This document shows positions 1-8,995 of a stretch of DNA of 64,000 bases, in pieces. Within the stretch, counting starts at the first letter, position 1, and the number at the start of each line of letters is the position of its first letter. The notes under the pieces are model-generated. The model was given only the letters and a program-made list of their open reading frames with translations. It was not told the DNA's origin and searched no databases. This stretch comes from Idiomarina fontislapidosi (GTDB lineage Bacteria > Pseudomonadota > Gammaproteobacteria > Enterobacterales > Alteromonadaceae), in contig NZ_QJST01000004.1 in NCBI RefSeq assembly GCF_003226255.1, positions 155,580 through 219,579 on the forward strand, written 5' to 3'. The position numbers and the translations under genes were made by a program.

Positions 1-147
1 AATGGTGCGTTGGCCATGCGAAAAATGCACATCTTTTAAAGCAACAAAGTTATCCACTTATCTGTCCCTAACGCGCTATTTGTTTCAGAATACCCATTCT
101 ATGGGGCGTTGGTCTAAAACGTAACTGTAAAAATGTTGCAAAACATA
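1..147. other. Intergenic left edge
   Basis: No coding region with family-like sequence is visible here. The stretch lies downstream of the TetR gene, and its neighbour to the left is outside the window. A short weak inverted repeat (ATGTT-GCAA-AACAT, 133-146) is too small to call a terminator. Confidence 0.5.
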
Positions 148-708
148 TCAGCTTTGATCATCAATCATCGTTAGCAATTTATCTGCAAACGCTTTCCGGT
201 CACCCTGACAATGCTCGCATAATTGCAGTTGCTCAAATAACCGAGCGCCGTGTACAGCAAAAAACAATACTTTGGCTAACATTGGATCTTGGCTGAATTG
301 CTCAAGTGATTGAAACGTTTGTTGCACGTGCGCTGTCATTGGTGCGAGCAGTTCTGGATTATTCGCCGCCGCAGCCAACAACCCGGAGCTTAATTGAGCG
401 CACTCTGCATCACTGTTGAGCGATGCCAGCAAAATACTCTTTAGCTCCTGGTTAGGATCACCCTCAAACTGCGCCATAAACGCGTCTTTTAAATCGCTAT
501 TACGTGCCACCATGCGCTCAAGCATGGCTTCGAGCAGTTTATCTTTGCTCGCAAAGTGGTATAAAAGCCCACCTTTACTGATACCAGTTGCTTGACCCAA
601 TGCATCGAAAGTAAGACGCGCAGCCCCTTCCGACGCCACCAATTGCTCAGCCGCATCTAAGATGGCATCTCGGTTACTCGGTCGACCCGCACATTTTTTC
701 GCGCACAT
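148..708 (-). CDS. TetR/AcrR-family transcriptional regulator
   Basis: A 186-residue one-component repressor. The N-terminal part (about residues 10-60) is a typical TetR helix-turn-helix with the signature GGLLYHFASKDKLLEAML; the C-terminal part (70-186) would be the ligand and dimer domain and gives no hint of the ligand. It is transcribed divergently from kdsD. A 22-bp imperfect palindrome at 744-765 lies between a candidate -35 (TTACTA) and -10 (TAGTAT) of its own promoter, so autorepression is likely. A regulator here is unusual, since the gene upstream of kdsD in many relatives is a calcium/sodium antiporter. The target may be itself or an unseen gene to the left. The family call is firm; the function is unknown. 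Confidence 0.88.
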   Translation of the reverse strand: MCAKKCAGRPSNRDAILDAAEQLVASEGAARLTFDALGQATGISKGGLLYHFASKDKLLEAMLERMVARNSDLKDAFMAQFEGDPNQELKSILLASLNSDAECAQLSSGLLAAAANNPELLAPMTAHVQQTFQSLEQFSQDPMLAKVLFFAVHGARLFEQLQLCEHCQGDRKAFADKLLTMIDDQS

Positions 709-743
709 AACAACTCACTTAACCACTGTTAATGGGTTTAATA

Positions 744-765
744 CTAAACCGTCTAGTTGGTATAG
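744..765. promoter_or_regulatory. Candidate TetR operator (22-bp palindrome)
   Basis: CTAaACCgtCTAGttGGTaTAG is symmetric at 16 of 22 positions around a CTAG core and sits 36 bases upstream of the TetR start codon. It fills the spacer of a candidate minus-strand promoter (TTACTA, 16 bp, TAGTAT). The size and symmetry fit TetR-family operators. That the adjacent TetR protein binds it is an inference. Confidence 0.55.
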
Positions 766-775
766 TAATTCAAAT

Positions 776-799
776 TTGTGACATTCGCAATCCTGCAAA
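776..799 (+). promoter_or_regulatory. Weak candidate promoter for the kdsD operon
   Basis: TTGTGA followed by 18 bp and CATAAA (4/6 match to TATAAT) lies about 75 bases before the kdsD start. A second -35-like TTGACG at 829-834 has no good -10. Only one of these, or neither, may be used. Confidence 0.25.
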
Positions 800-872
800 C
801 ATAAATACGGTAGGCAGCCACCGTCATATTGACGTATCATTAGGCGCAAGTTTTCAGTTTTTTAGGTGAGTC

Positions 873-1850
873 ATGAAGCAAGTCACCCACGACTTTTGTA
901 CGCTCGCGCGCAACGTAATTGATATCGAGCGCGATGCCATCGAGGGCTTAAAAGCCTTTCTAGACGACAACTTTAACCGTGCTTGTCAGGCAATGTTTGA
1001 CTGTAAAGGACGCATTATCGTGACGGGCATGGGAAAATCGGGGCATATTGGTGGCAAGATTGCAGCAACGTTAGCGTCAACTGGCTCACCTGCGTTTTTT
1101 GTACATCCTGGCGAAGCGAGTCATGGCGACCTAGGAATGGTGACCGACAGCGATATTGTCATCGCTATCTCGAACAGCGGCGAAACCGGTGAAATCCTCA
1201 ATATCGTACCCGTAATGAAGCGACTCGGCGTGACCATCATCGCGATGACAGGTAATCCCGACTCAACGCTCGCAACACTCGCCGACGTCCATGTCTGTAT
1301 TCGTGTTGAACAAGAAGCTTGCCCGCTCGGGTTGGCGCCAACAGCTTCGACCACTGCAAGCTTGGTCATGGGCGATGCCTTAGCTGTTGCGTTATTAAAC
1401 GCACGCGGCTTTACCGCTGATGACTTTGCCTTATCGCACCCCGGCGGCTCGCTAGGTAAAAGGTTGCTGCTCAGACTTAGTGATGTCATGCACACAGGCG
1501 ACCGAGTACCAAAGGTCGAACAACATGCGTTGATTCGTGATGCTTTACTCGAGATTTCGCGCAAAGGTCTAGGCATGACTTCTATCGTCGATGAACAAGG
1601 GCGCCTGGCAGGTATTTTTACCGACGGTGATTTACGCCGTATTCTTGATAGTCGAGTGGATGTGCATGAGAGTAAAATCTCAGACTTTATGACGCGCACC
1701 TGTGTAACCGCTCACGAGGACATGTTGGCAGCTCAGGCACTTAAGCTTATGCAAGATCGTAAAATCAATGGCTTGATTATCGTTGACCATGACGGTAAAC
1801 CTCATGGTGCGATGAACATGCATGACCTGTTACAAGCAGGAGTTGTGTAA
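873..1850 (+). CDS. kdsD: Arabinose-5-phosphate isomerase
   Basis: Interconverts D-ribulose 5-phosphate and D-arabinose 5-phosphate, the first step of Kdo synthesis for LPS. The 325-residue length is standard. A SIS sugar-isomerase domain (about 38-190) carries GMGKSG at 52-57 and the conserved ISNSGETGE segment; two CBS domains follow (about 205-325), the second ending in the usual INGLIIVD. The start is supported by an AGGTGAG ribosome-binding site 4 bases upstream. It is first in the operon with kdsC and the lpt genes; its TAA stop shares one base with the kdsC ATG (TAATG), so translation is probably coupled. KdsD is cytoplasmic. Confidence 0.96.
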   Translation: MKQVTHDFCTLARNVIDIERDAIEGLKAFLDDNFNRACQAMFDCKGRIIVTGMGKSGHIGGKIAATLASTGSPAFFVHPGEASHGDLGMVTDSDIVIAISNSGETGEILNIVPVMKRLGVTIIAMTGNPDSTLATLADVHVCIRVEQEACPLGLAPTASTTASLVMGDALAVALLNARGFTADDFALSHPGGSLGKRLLLRLSDVMHTGDRVPKVEQHALIRDALLEISRKGLGMTSIVDEQGRLAGIFTDGDLRRILDSRVDVHESKISDFMTRTCVTAHEDMLAAQALKLMQDRKINGLIIVDHDGKPHGAMNMHDLLQAGVV

Positions 1851-2422
1851 TGATTCACAACCGCACCGCAAAAACCGTAAACACCTGGTATGGCGACATT
1901 AGCGAAGATCTGTTCCAGCAGTTCGCCAAAACGCAGCTGTTAGTTTTAGACGTCGACGGCGTATTCTCGGATGGTCGCATTTACCTCGGCAACCAGGGTG
2001 AGGAGCTGAAAGCTTTTCACACGCGTGACGGTTTTGGTCTTAAAGCATGGACCGATGCGGGCTATCCCGCAGCCGTTATCACTGGTCGTAAGTCGGCGAT
2101 AGTTGAACGCCGTATGAAGCACTTGGGTGTAAGTCATATTTATCAAGGTGTAACGAATAAAGTTGAGGTTTACGAGCAATTACTCGAAACACTTCAACTT
2201 AATGACTCTCAGGTTGCTTATGTAGGCGACGATGTACCGGATTTAAACTTGATTAACCGCGTTAATCTCGGTATCGCGGTACACGATGCCCACCCTTCTG
2301 TGCAAATTGCAGCACAATACGTGACGCGCTGCCAAGGTGGTTTTGGTGCGGTCCGTGAAGTTTGTGACTTATTGCTATTAAGCCGTGGCGAACTGGCGAG
2401 TGCTGAGGGAGTCAGTCTGTGA
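1850..2422 (+). CDS. kdsC: 3-deoxy-D-manno-octulosonate 8-phosphate phosphatase
   Basis: HAD-superfamily phosphatase that releases Kdo from Kdo 8-phosphate. The 190-residue protein has the nucleophile motif LDVDGVFSDG with Asp34 and Asp36, the conserved HTRDGFGLKA and ITGRKS segments, and the metal-binding GDDVPDL loop. This cap-less (C0) form acts as a tetramer in the known family. The start overlaps the kdsD stop by one base and the end overlaps the GTG start of lptC by 4 bases, so the gene is embedded in the operon. Confidence 0.96.
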   Translation: MIHNRTAKTVNTWYGDISEDLFQQFAKTQLLVLDVDGVFSDGRIYLGNQGEELKAFHTRDGFGLKAWTDAGYPAAVITGRKSAIVERRMKHLGVSHIYQGVTNKVEVYEQLLETLQLNDSQVAYVGDDVPDLNLINRVNLGIAVHDAHPSVQIAAQYVTRCQGGFGAVREVCDLLLLSRGELASAEGVSL

Positions 2423-2979
2423 GTCGCCGCGTTGCACTATTGCTTTTGGTCCTATTTAGCGCGGTCATTCTCTTGTTATGGCGCCCCTTTGGAACGCCCG
2501 ATGAAGGCGATGCGAGTGTCCAGTCGCGCAAAATGACACCTGATTTTACTGCTTCAGGTTTAAAAACGCGTTTGTACGAATCAGGCGGCCGTCTAGCACA
2601 TCAAGTCACCGCGGCACACATGTCACATTACATTCAAATCGGTCTAACGGAATTAACCAATCCCGTTTATTCAGTTTATACCGATGAGCGAGAAGCAACA
2701 TGGCAGGTCAGTGCCGAACAAGGCACACTGTATGACGATCAAACACTAATTTTAGAGCGCAACGTTGAAATATTAGCCCTCCAGCCTGATACTTCAATTA
2801 AACGTGTAAACACTGAGTATCTGGTCATCGATATACCGGCAGAGACGATGAATACTGATTACCCTGTCACCATTTCGGGACCCCAAATTGCCGTACAAGG
2901 TCATGGACTGAGCGCCGACCTATACGCAGAAACTATGGAGCTAAAACGTCATGTTAAAACGGTTTTTAATCCTCGCTAG
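2419..2979 (+). CDS. lptC: LPS export ABC transporter periplasmic protein LptC
   Basis: Bitopic inner-membrane part of the Lpt bridge that takes LPS from LptBFG to LptA. It begins with a short cytoplasmic stretch and one membrane helix (about residues 4-22, VALLLLVLFSAVILLLW), followed by a beta-jellyroll periplasmic domain. Length (186) is normal. The start is GTG, overlapping kdsC by 4 bases. The 3' end overlaps lptA by 29 bases, a larger overlap than elsewhere in this operon, but both reading frames are intact and both protein ends look family-like. Confidence 0.93.
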   Translation: MSRRVALLLLVLFSAVILLLWRPFGTPDEGDASVQSRKMTPDFTASGLKTRLYESGGRLAHQVTAAHMSHYIQIGLTELTNPVYSVYTDEREATWQVSAEQGTLYDDQTLILERNVEILALQPDTSIKRVNTEYLVIDIPAETMNTDYPVTISGPQIAVQGHGLSADLYAETMELKRHVKTVFNPR

Positions 2980-3493
2980 CCTGACAGCTATGAGCCAAGT
3001 GGCTATGGCGCAAGGTGAGGCTGACTTTAAAAAGCCCATCGAAGTTAATGCAGGACATGAACATTTTGATATTAAGAACAACCAGTTATTGCTGACTGAT
3101 AATGTTATTGTGACGCAAGGTTCACTGCGTATCGAAGCGGATCGTCTTGAAGCATCTGGCGGCGAAGCTAAAGACCAAGCGGATATCTTTATCGCCCATG
3201 GTCGTCCCGCTATCTACACGCAACTGCTAGATGATGGTTCAGAAATCAGCGCACAAGCCGATCAAATCACCTATTTTCAAAGCCAAGGGCGGATTGAATT
3301 AAAGGGCAATGCGCAAATAACCCAGGGCAGCAGTCTATCGCGCGGCGATACCATCGTGTATGACTTGGCAAACCAACATGTCTCTGCGCGCGGGTCAGAA
3401 GAATCAGGAGAACGGGTTACCACTATTTTTAATCCGAATAAGCAGCCTGAACAAGAACAGCCAGAAGACAACCAACAGCAACAAGAGCAATAA
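2951..3493 (+). CDS. lptA: LPS transport periplasmic protein LptA
   Basis: Periplasmic building block of the LPS bridge between LptC and the outer-membrane LptDE. A Sec signal peptide covers residues 1-20 (cleavage after AMA, before QGEADF). The body is an OstA-like beta-jellyroll (about 30-150) and the C-terminal tail (about 160-180) is Gln/Glu-rich and probably disordered. The gene lies between lptC and lptB, 3 bases before lptB. Confidence 0.93.
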   Translation: MLKRFLILASLTAMSQVAMAQGEADFKKPIEVNAGHEHFDIKNNQLLLTDNVIVTQGSLRIEADRLEASGGEAKDQADIFIAHGRPAIYTQLLDDGSEISAQADQITYFQSQGRIELKGNAQITQGSSLSRGDTIVYDLANQHVSARGSEESGERVTTIFNPNKQPEQEQPEDNQQQQEQ

Positions 3494-3496
3494 TGC

Positions 3497-4222
3497 ATGG
3501 CTAAATTATCCGTTCAGCATCTCGCTAAATCTTATAACCGACGCCAAGTCGTTAAAGATGTGAGCTTAGAGGTAAGCCAAGGACAAATTATTGGTTTGCT
3601 CGGACCCAATGGGGCGGGTAAAACCACCACGTTTTATATGATCGTTGGCTTAGTGAATTCTGATAAAGGCAGTATTAAGCTAGATGATCAGGATTTAACG
3701 TTGTTACCGATGCACGAGCGCGCGCGTCGCGGAATTGGTTATTTGCCGCAGGAGTCATCTATTTTTCGCAAAATGACTGTGCGCGATAACTTGATGGCGA
3801 TTCTCGAAACGCGCCCTTCGTTAACCGCTATTGAGCGTGAAGAAAAACTCGATTCGCTGCTTGAAGAATTTAATATCGGGCATATCGTCAACAGTTTAGG
3901 TATGAGCCTATCGGGGGGTGAACGTCGTCGGGTGGAGATTGCTCGCGCACTCGCCGCCGATCCAACGTTTATCTTGCTCGATGAGCCGTTTGCGGGGGTT
4001 GATCCCATTTCGGTACTCGACATCAAAAAAATTATTGAACATCTTAAGCATCGAGGCATCGGTGTGTTGATTACTGACCACAATGTGCGCGAGACATTAT
4101 CAGTATGCGAACATGCTTATATTGTCAGTCACGGTGAGCTGATTGCCAGTGGTGACGCGAATAGCGTATTGTCAAATCAACAAGTTAAAGATGTCTACCT
4201 CGGTGAGCAGTTCACCTTGTAA
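3497..4222 (+). CDS. lptB: LPS export ABC transporter ATP-binding protein LptB
   Basis: Cytoplasmic ATPase that powers LPS extraction with LptF and LptG (not in this window). Walker A GPNGAGKT is at 36-43, the ABC signature LSGGE at 138-142, Walker B ILLDEP with catalytic Glu163, and the switch histidine in ITDHNV. At 241 residues it is a canonical LptB. It is the last of the three lpt genes and precedes rpoN, the usual gammaproteobacterial order. Confidence 0.97.
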   Translation: MAKLSVQHLAKSYNRRQVVKDVSLEVSQGQIIGLLGPNGAGKTTTFYMIVGLVNSDKGSIKLDDQDLTLLPMHERARRGIGYLPQESSIFRKMTVRDNLMAILETRPSLTAIEREEKLDSLLEEFNIGHIVNSLGMSLSGGERRRVEIARALAADPTFILLDEPFAGVDPISVLDIKKIIEHLKHRGIGVLITDHNVRETLSVCEHAYIVSHGELIASGDANSVLSNQQVKDVYLGEQFTL

Positions 4223-4251
4223 CACAGCACAAGTGAGGCCGGGATAATCAG

Positions 4252-5709
4252 ATGAAACAAAGCTTGCAACTAAAAATGGGTCAGCAATTAACGATGACCC
4301 CACAACTACAACAAGCCATTCGGCTGTTGCAACTCTCATCACTCGATTTACAAGCCGAAATTCAAGAAGCCTTGGACAATAACCCTTTGCTTGAGGTGGA
4401 GAGCGACGGAGAGGGAGAATCAGACTCGGACGCAGAATCTGAGCGGACACAAAAGGATGATAGTCAGAAAGAAACCGTCGATGCGTTAGCGGATCAGTCG
4501 TTACCCGATGACTTACCCCTTGATAGCACCTGGGATGATACATACACCTCTACTACACCCTCTAATTCGGTTAGCAATAGCCAATCCTTTGATGGCGAAC
4601 TCGACGTCTATCAGGGGGAAACCAGCGATTCCCTGCATGACCATTTGTTATGGCAGATGCACATGTCGCACTTCTCGGAAGAAGATGCAGCCATCGCGAC
4701 CGCAATCATCGAATCGATCGACGAACGCGGGTATCTCACCGCCGAACTTGATGAGCTTGTCGAAGCCATTGAGTTACCCGAGGTGGGTGTCGAAGAAGTT
4801 GCGATGGTGCTTAAACGGATCCAGCATTTTGATCCACTTGGCGTTGGCGCACGCTCCATTCAAGAATGTTTGAGCATTCAACTAAAACAATTATGTGAAA
4901 AAACCCCATGCAAAAAGCTTGCATTAACCCTAATAAATGATTACATGGAGTTAATGGGAGCACGTGATTACAAGGGTTTGCAGCGTAAGCTTAAAATCGA
5001 CGAAGCCGAATTAAAAGATACGCTTCGGCTGATTCAAACCTTAAATCCGTACCCGGGTGATGCTATCGACCAAAAACCCGTTGAGTACGTCGTACCGGAT
5101 ATATCCGTAGTGAAAAAAAACGGTCGATGGGTGGTCGAATTAAATCCTGATAGCGTACCTAAATTAAGAGTGAACGAACAATATGCGGCCATGAGTCGCG
5201 ATGCGAAATCGAGCTCCGACTCGCAGTATATAAAACAACACACGCAAGAAGCGCGTTGGTTTATTAAGAGTTTAGAGAGCAGAAACGAAACGTTACTCAA
5301 AGTCGCGCATTGTATTGTTCAACGTCAGCAAGGCTTTTTTGAGCATGGTGAGGAGGCGATGAAGCCGATGGTTCTCAATGATGTCGCGGAAGCCGTTGAT
5401 ATGCACGAAAGTACGATTTCTCGTGTAACAACTCAAAAGTATCTTCATTGCCCGCGCGGCATCTTCGAGCTTAAGTATTTCTTCTCCAGTCATGTCAGTA
5501 CAGAAACAGGAGGTGAGTGTTCGAGTACCGCAATTAGAGCCCTAATCAAGAAACTTGTGGCGGCAGAAAACCGCGCTAAGCCATTAAGTGATAACAAAAT
5601 TGCTGAACTCATCGCAGATCAGGGAATCCAAGTAGCAAGAAGAACGATTGCGAAATACCGTGAATCGCTCAACATTCCCTCTTCAAGCCAAAGGAAGAGT
5701 CTGCTTTAA
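4252..5709 (+). CDS. rpoN: RNA polymerase sigma-54 factor
   Basis: Directs RNA polymerase to -24/-12 promoters and needs AAA+ activators. Region I (1-50) is the Gln/Leu-rich activator-interacting segment (QLTMTPQLQQAIRLLQL). Region II (about 50-115) is acidic. The core-binding domain follows, then the DNA-binding domain, and the RpoN box ARRTIAKYRE is at 462-471. The length of 485 is normal. It is followed by hpf, ptsN, rapZ and npr, the conserved rpoN neighbourhood that couples sigma-54 to the nitrogen PTS. Confidence 0.97.
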   Translation: MKQSLQLKMGQQLTMTPQLQQAIRLLQLSSLDLQAEIQEALDNNPLLEVESDGEGESDSDAESERTQKDDSQKETVDALADQSLPDDLPLDSTWDDTYTSTTPSNSVSNSQSFDGELDVYQGETSDSLHDHLLWQMHMSHFSEEDAAIATAIIESIDERGYLTAELDELVEAIELPEVGVEEVAMVLKRIQHFDPLGVGARSIQECLSIQLKQLCEKTPCKKLALTLINDYMELMGARDYKGLQRKLKIDEAELKDTLRLIQTLNPYPGDAIDQKPVEYVVPDISVVKKNGRWVVELNPDSVPKLRVNEQYAAMSRDAKSSSDSQYIKQHTQEARWFIKSLESRNETLLKVAHCIVQRQQGFFEHGEEAMKPMVLNDVAEAVDMHESTISRVTTQKYLHCPRGIFELKYFFSSHVSTETGGECSSTAIRALIKKLVAAENRAKPLSDNKIAELIADQGIQVARRTIAKYRESLNIPSSSQRKSLL

Positions 5710-5737
5710 TATTGTTCAACCGTAGAAGGAAGACGTT

Positions 5738-6025
5738 ATGCAAATCAACTTAACAGGTCACCACATTGATATTACTGACGCGTTGCGTGATTACGTGGAT
5801 ACAAAATTTGCCAAACTAGAGCGCCACTTTGACCACATAAACAACGTTCACGTCATCCTAAATGTTGAAAAAACGGTTCAAAAAGCGGAAGCTACGCTTC
5901 ACGTCAATGGCGGAGAAATTTTCGCCGATGCGGAACACGACGATATGTACGCGGCGATCGATGGGCTCATTAATAAACTCGACCGCCAAGTGATTAAACA
6001 CAAAGAAAAGTTGAAAAAACACTAA
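5738..6025 (+). CDS. hpf: Ribosome hibernation promoting factor
   Basis: A 95-residue short-form HPF/YhbH that binds the 30S A/P-site region and promotes 100S dimers in stationary phase, together with RMF in gammaproteobacteria. The N-terminus MQINLTGHHIDITDALRDYV and the basic C-terminal helix are typical. A good ribosome-binding site (AGAAGGA) precedes the start. It lacks the long C-terminal domain of long HPFs. Next gene ptsN begins 3 bases after its stop. Confidence 0.95.
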   Translation: MQINLTGHHIDITDALRDYVDTKFAKLERHFDHINNVHVILNVEKTVQKAEATLHVNGGEIFADAEHDDMYAAIDGLINKLDRQVIKHKEKLKKH

Positions 6026-6028
6026 ATC

Positions 6029-6499
6029 ATGCAATTGTCTGATCTTTTGAGCCCCGACTGCACCAAGTGTGCAGTCGAGGGTGCAAGCAAAAAACGCCTG
6101 TTAGAAACTATCAGTGCCATCGCGGCCCCCAAACTCGTCGGTATCACAAAGCACGACATTTTTGAGAGTTTGATTAATCGCGAGCGCTTAGGTAGTACCG
6201 GCATCGGTTTAGGTATTGCTATTCCACACGGTCGTTTGGCGAATGCCACACAGCCTGTCGCGGTACTTATGACACTCGAGCAACCCATTGAGTTTGACGC
6301 GATAGACAATCAACCCGTGGATATCGTATTTGCTTTGCTTGTTCCCGAATCGGAGCATGAAAATCACTTGAACACTCTCGCAACGGTTGCCAAACGCATG
6401 AATAATAAAGAATGCACACGTTCGTTGCGCGATGCTCACAGTGACCAAGAGCTCTATACGATGTTTGTCAGCGAAGATCAGGCACCCGAATGCAACTAA
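6029..6499 (+). CDS. ptsN: Nitrogen-PTS EIIA component
   Basis: EIIA-Ntr, the terminal phosphoacceptor of the PTS-Ntr cascade (PtsP, Npr, PtsN); in enterobacteria it regulates potassium transport and stress functions. The fold is PTS EIIA type 2 and the phosphorylated histidine is in AIPHGRL (His67). The 156-residue length is normal. The end overlaps the start of rapZ by 10 bases. Confidence 0.95.
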   Translation: MQLSDLLSPDCTKCAVEGASKKRLLETISAIAAPKLVGITKHDIFESLINRERLGSTGIGLGIAIPHGRLANATQPVAVLMTLEQPIEFDAIDNQPVDIVFALLVPESEHENHLNTLATVAKRMNNKECTRSLRDAHSDQELYTMFVSEDQAPECN

Positions 6500-7335
6500 T
6501 TATCGTCAGTGGACGCTCGGGATCGGGCAAGACGATTGCCCTTAGAGTACTCGAAGATCTTGGTTTTTACTGTGTCGATAACCTCCCCATCGCATTGCTA
6601 TCCACGCTGGTGCATTCTGTCATAAAACAATACGATCGCGTCGCTATCAGTATTGATGTTCGCAACTTACCGCAAGACCCTCACGAACTAGTGGAGTCAA
6701 TAGACTTTTTGCCCGAAGAAGTTGAAATCGAAGTGCTGTTTATCGATGCAGACGACCAAACGCTGTTGCAACGTTTTGGTGAAACCCGTCGTCTACATCC
6801 GCTTTCACAAAAGCAACTGCCGTTGGTAGAAGCATTGCAACTCGAGAACCGACTCCTCGATCCGATCGCTGAACGGGCCACGTGGCGTATTGATAGTAGT
6901 AATCTCTCACTGCATCAACTGAGTGAGGAGGTCAGTGCTCGAGTTTTAGGTAAGGCGTCAAAACACGTAGTGATTGTTTTTCAGTCGTTTGGCTTTAAAC
7001 ATGGGGTACCGAAGGATGCCGATTTCGTCTTTGATGCGCGAATTTTACCCAATCCGCACTGGAATCCAGAACTTAAGTTACTGACAGGTCAAGATGAAGA
7101 CGTTAAGCAGTTTTTCCGTAAGGAAGGTTTGGTTACCAAATACTTATTGCAGGTCGAGAACTTCCTAGCAACCTGGTTACCCTACTTTCAGCGAAGCAAC
7201 CGCAGCTATCTGACCATCGCGGTCGGTTGTACAGGCGGTCAGCACCGTTCAGTATATTTGGCTGAGGCGCTCGCGGATCAGTTCCGAACGGATGAAACCA
7301 ACGTTCAAGTTCGCCATCGGGAATTGTCAAAATGA
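6490..7335 (+). CDS. rapZ: RNase adapter protein RapZ
   Basis: In E. coli RapZ delivers the GlmZ small RNA to RNase E and so tunes GlmS and the amino-sugar supply of the envelope. The N-terminal kinase-like domain has Walker A GRSGSGKT at 8-15; the C-terminal domain keeps the conserved VGCTGGQHRSVYLAE segment used for RNA and ligand binding. The length of 281 matches the family. It overlaps ptsN by 10 bases and npr by 4 bases (ATGA). Confidence 0.95.
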   Translation: MQLIIVSGRSGSGKTIALRVLEDLGFYCVDNLPIALLSTLVHSVIKQYDRVAISIDVRNLPQDPHELVESIDFLPEEVEIEVLFIDADDQTLLQRFGETRRLHPLSQKQLPLVEALQLENRLLDPIAERATWRIDSSNLSLHQLSEEVSARVLGKASKHVVIVFQSFGFKHGVPKDADFVFDARILPNPHWNPELKLLTGQDEDVKQFFRKEGLVTKYLLQVENFLATWLPYFQRSNRSYLTIAVGCTGGQHRSVYLAEALADQFRTDETNVQVRHRELSK

Positions 7336-7610
7336 CGCAAAAAGTCTGTAAATCTCTGATCATTCGCAATAAACTAGGTCTCCACGCACGCGCAGCAACA
7401 AAATTAGCACGACTCACACAAGAATTCTCGGCTAGAATTACCGTAAGCCAAGATGGTCAAGAAGTCGATGCTGGTAGTGTCATGTGTTTAATGCTGTTAG
7501 CAAGTCAACAAGGGCGTGAAGTCCAGGTCTGTGCCGAAGGTGACGACGCCGAGGCGGCACTCGACGCTATTACGACATTGTTCGAAGATAAATTTGAGGA
7601 AGCGGAATAA
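7332..7610 (+). CDS. npr: HPr-like phosphocarrier protein NPr
   Basis: Carries phosphate from PtsP (EI-Ntr) to PtsN. A 92-residue HPr fold with the active histidine in LGLHARAA (His18) and a family-like region around GSVMCLMLLAS. The start overlaps rapZ by four bases. Also named ptsO. Confidence 0.95.
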   Translation: MTQKVCKSLIIRNKLGLHARAATKLARLTQEFSARITVSQDGQEVDAGSVMCLMLLASQQGREVQVCAEGDDAEAALDAITTLFEDKFEEAE

Positions 7611-7612
7611 CT

Positions 7613-8974
7613 ATGATGGCTGAGCTGTCCGATAAAGAATACGCAATGCAGCGTATTCAAGAGGTTAATACTGCCCTGTCGGACGGTATGTATGTGGCTG
7701 CACGACGCATGCTGCATAATATGCCCGCCTGTGATATTGCGCTGCTGCTTGAGTCATCACCGCCCAAAAGTCGTGCTATTGTCTGGAAGCTCGTCGATGC
7801 CGATGAACACGGTGATATCCTAGAAGAGCTCTCTGAAGAAGTTCAAAAGTCCATCATTCGTCAAATGGCGCCGGAGAAACTCGCCGCTGCGACTGAAGGT
7901 ATGGACACGGATGACCTCGCCTACGTTCTTCGTGGTCTGCCCGATCAGGTTTATCAAGAAGTACTTAAGTCGATGGATGAGCGCGACCGAGAGCGCGCAG
8001 AAACAGCTTTGTCTTATGACGAGGATTCCGCCGGCGGTATCATGAACACGGATACCATCACCGTACGTGCCGATGTGACCGTTGATGTTGTATTGCGCTA
8101 CCTGCGTTTAAAAGGTGAGCTGCCAGAGGCAACGGATAAACTGTACGTGGCGGATCGTAACGACAAACTGATTGGCGAAATTGCGTTATCACGTTTAGTC
8201 ACCGTCGATCCATCCAAAGTTGTCAGCGACATTATGTCACCGGATATCGTCAGTATTCCAGTCGATATGGACGAAACCGAAGTCGCGAAATTATTTGAGC
8301 GCCATGACTGGGTGTCGGCGCCCGTGGTCGACGCCGATCAACAGTTAGTCGGTCGTATCACCATCGATGATGTGGTCGATATCATCCGTGAAGACGCACA
8401 ACACTCGATGTTAAGCATGGCCGGTTTAGAAGATGATGAAGATACCTTCGCACCGGTATTAAAGAGTACACGCCGCCGTACCGTGTGGCTTGCCATTAAC
8501 CTCGTCACTGCATTGCTCGCGGCAATGGTCAGCTCGCTGTTCGAAGATGTACTGGCACAAATGGCGGTGCTCGCAATATTGAATACCATCGTACCCAGTA
8601 TGGGCGGTATCGCCGGTAGCCAGACGCTTACCTTGGTTATTCGTGGTATGGCACTCGGTCATATCGGTAGCAGTAACTCGCGTTGGCTAATCGGTAAGGA
8701 GCTCGCGATTGGTGCGCTCAACGGTGTGATTTGGTCAGTATTGATTGCCGCCGTGGTGGCGCTGTGGATGCAAAGCTGGTTAGTCGGCGGAATCATCGCC
8801 TTTGCCATGATGATGAACTTACTTGCCGCTTCGTTGGCAGGGGTCACCGTACCAATGATACTGAAGCGCTTTGACATTGATCCTGCACTGGCAGGCGGCG
8901 TGATTTTGACTACGGTCACCGACGTGGTCGGTATTTTCGCATTCTTAGGTACTGCGACATTGCTGCTTTCTTAA
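7613..8974 (+). CDS. mgtE: Magnesium transporter MgtE
   Basis: Mg2+-gated inner-membrane magnesium channel. The order is an N-terminal helical superhelix (about 15-130), tandem CBS domains (about 135-260) that sense Mg2+, a connecting helix, and five membrane helices (about 285-453). The NTIVPSMGGIAGSQTLTL segment lies near the pore. The 453-residue length is normal. The start is one of two adjacent ATGs (7613 or 7616). A 14-bp hairpin overlaps the last codons and probably ends the operon that starts at kdsD. Confidence 0.94.
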   Translation: MMAELSDKEYAMQRIQEVNTALSDGMYVAARRMLHNMPACDIALLLESSPPKSRAIVWKLVDADEHGDILEELSEEVQKSIIRQMAPEKLAAATEGMDTDDLAYVLRGLPDQVYQEVLKSMDERDRERAETALSYDEDSAGGIMNTDTITVRADVTVDVVLRYLRLKGELPEATDKLYVADRNDKLIGEIALSRLVTVDPSKVVSDIMSPDIVSIPVDMDETEVAKLFERHDWVSAPVVDADQQLVGRITIDDVVDIIREDAQHSMLSMAGLEDDEDTFAPVLKSTRRRTVWLAINLVTALLAAMVSSLFEDVLAQMAVLAILNTIVPSMGGIAGSQTLTLVIRGMALGHIGSSNSRWLIGKELAIGALNGVIWSVLIAAVVALWMQSWLVGGIIAFAMMMNLLAASLAGVTVPMILKRFDIDPALAGGVILTTVTDVVGIFAFLGTATLLLS

Positions 8975-8986
8975 GCAGCAATGTCG
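8955..8986. terminator. Convergent hairpin at the mgtE and pmbA ends
   Basis: A perfect 14-bp stem (CGACATTGCTGCTT with its complement) and a TCTT loop, in which the mgtE TAA stop is the first base pairs of the loop-right arm boundary (8972-8974). pmbA, transcribed toward it, ends at 8996. There is no U-run on either strand, so it may act as a bidirectional pause/stop or as an RNA 3'-end stabiliser rather than a textbook intrinsic terminator. Confidence 0.55.
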
Positions 8987-8995
8987 TCGATTAGC

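Noticed and set aside
1121..1699. Long minus-strand frame across kdsD (192 codons)
   Set aside because: It is the antisense shadow of kdsD; the protein is Ser/Arg-rich without any domain, and the plus-strand gene has a clear function.
3360..3563. Small plus-strand frame across lptA/lptB
   Set aside because: It is a shifted frame over two well-supported genes, with no family features.
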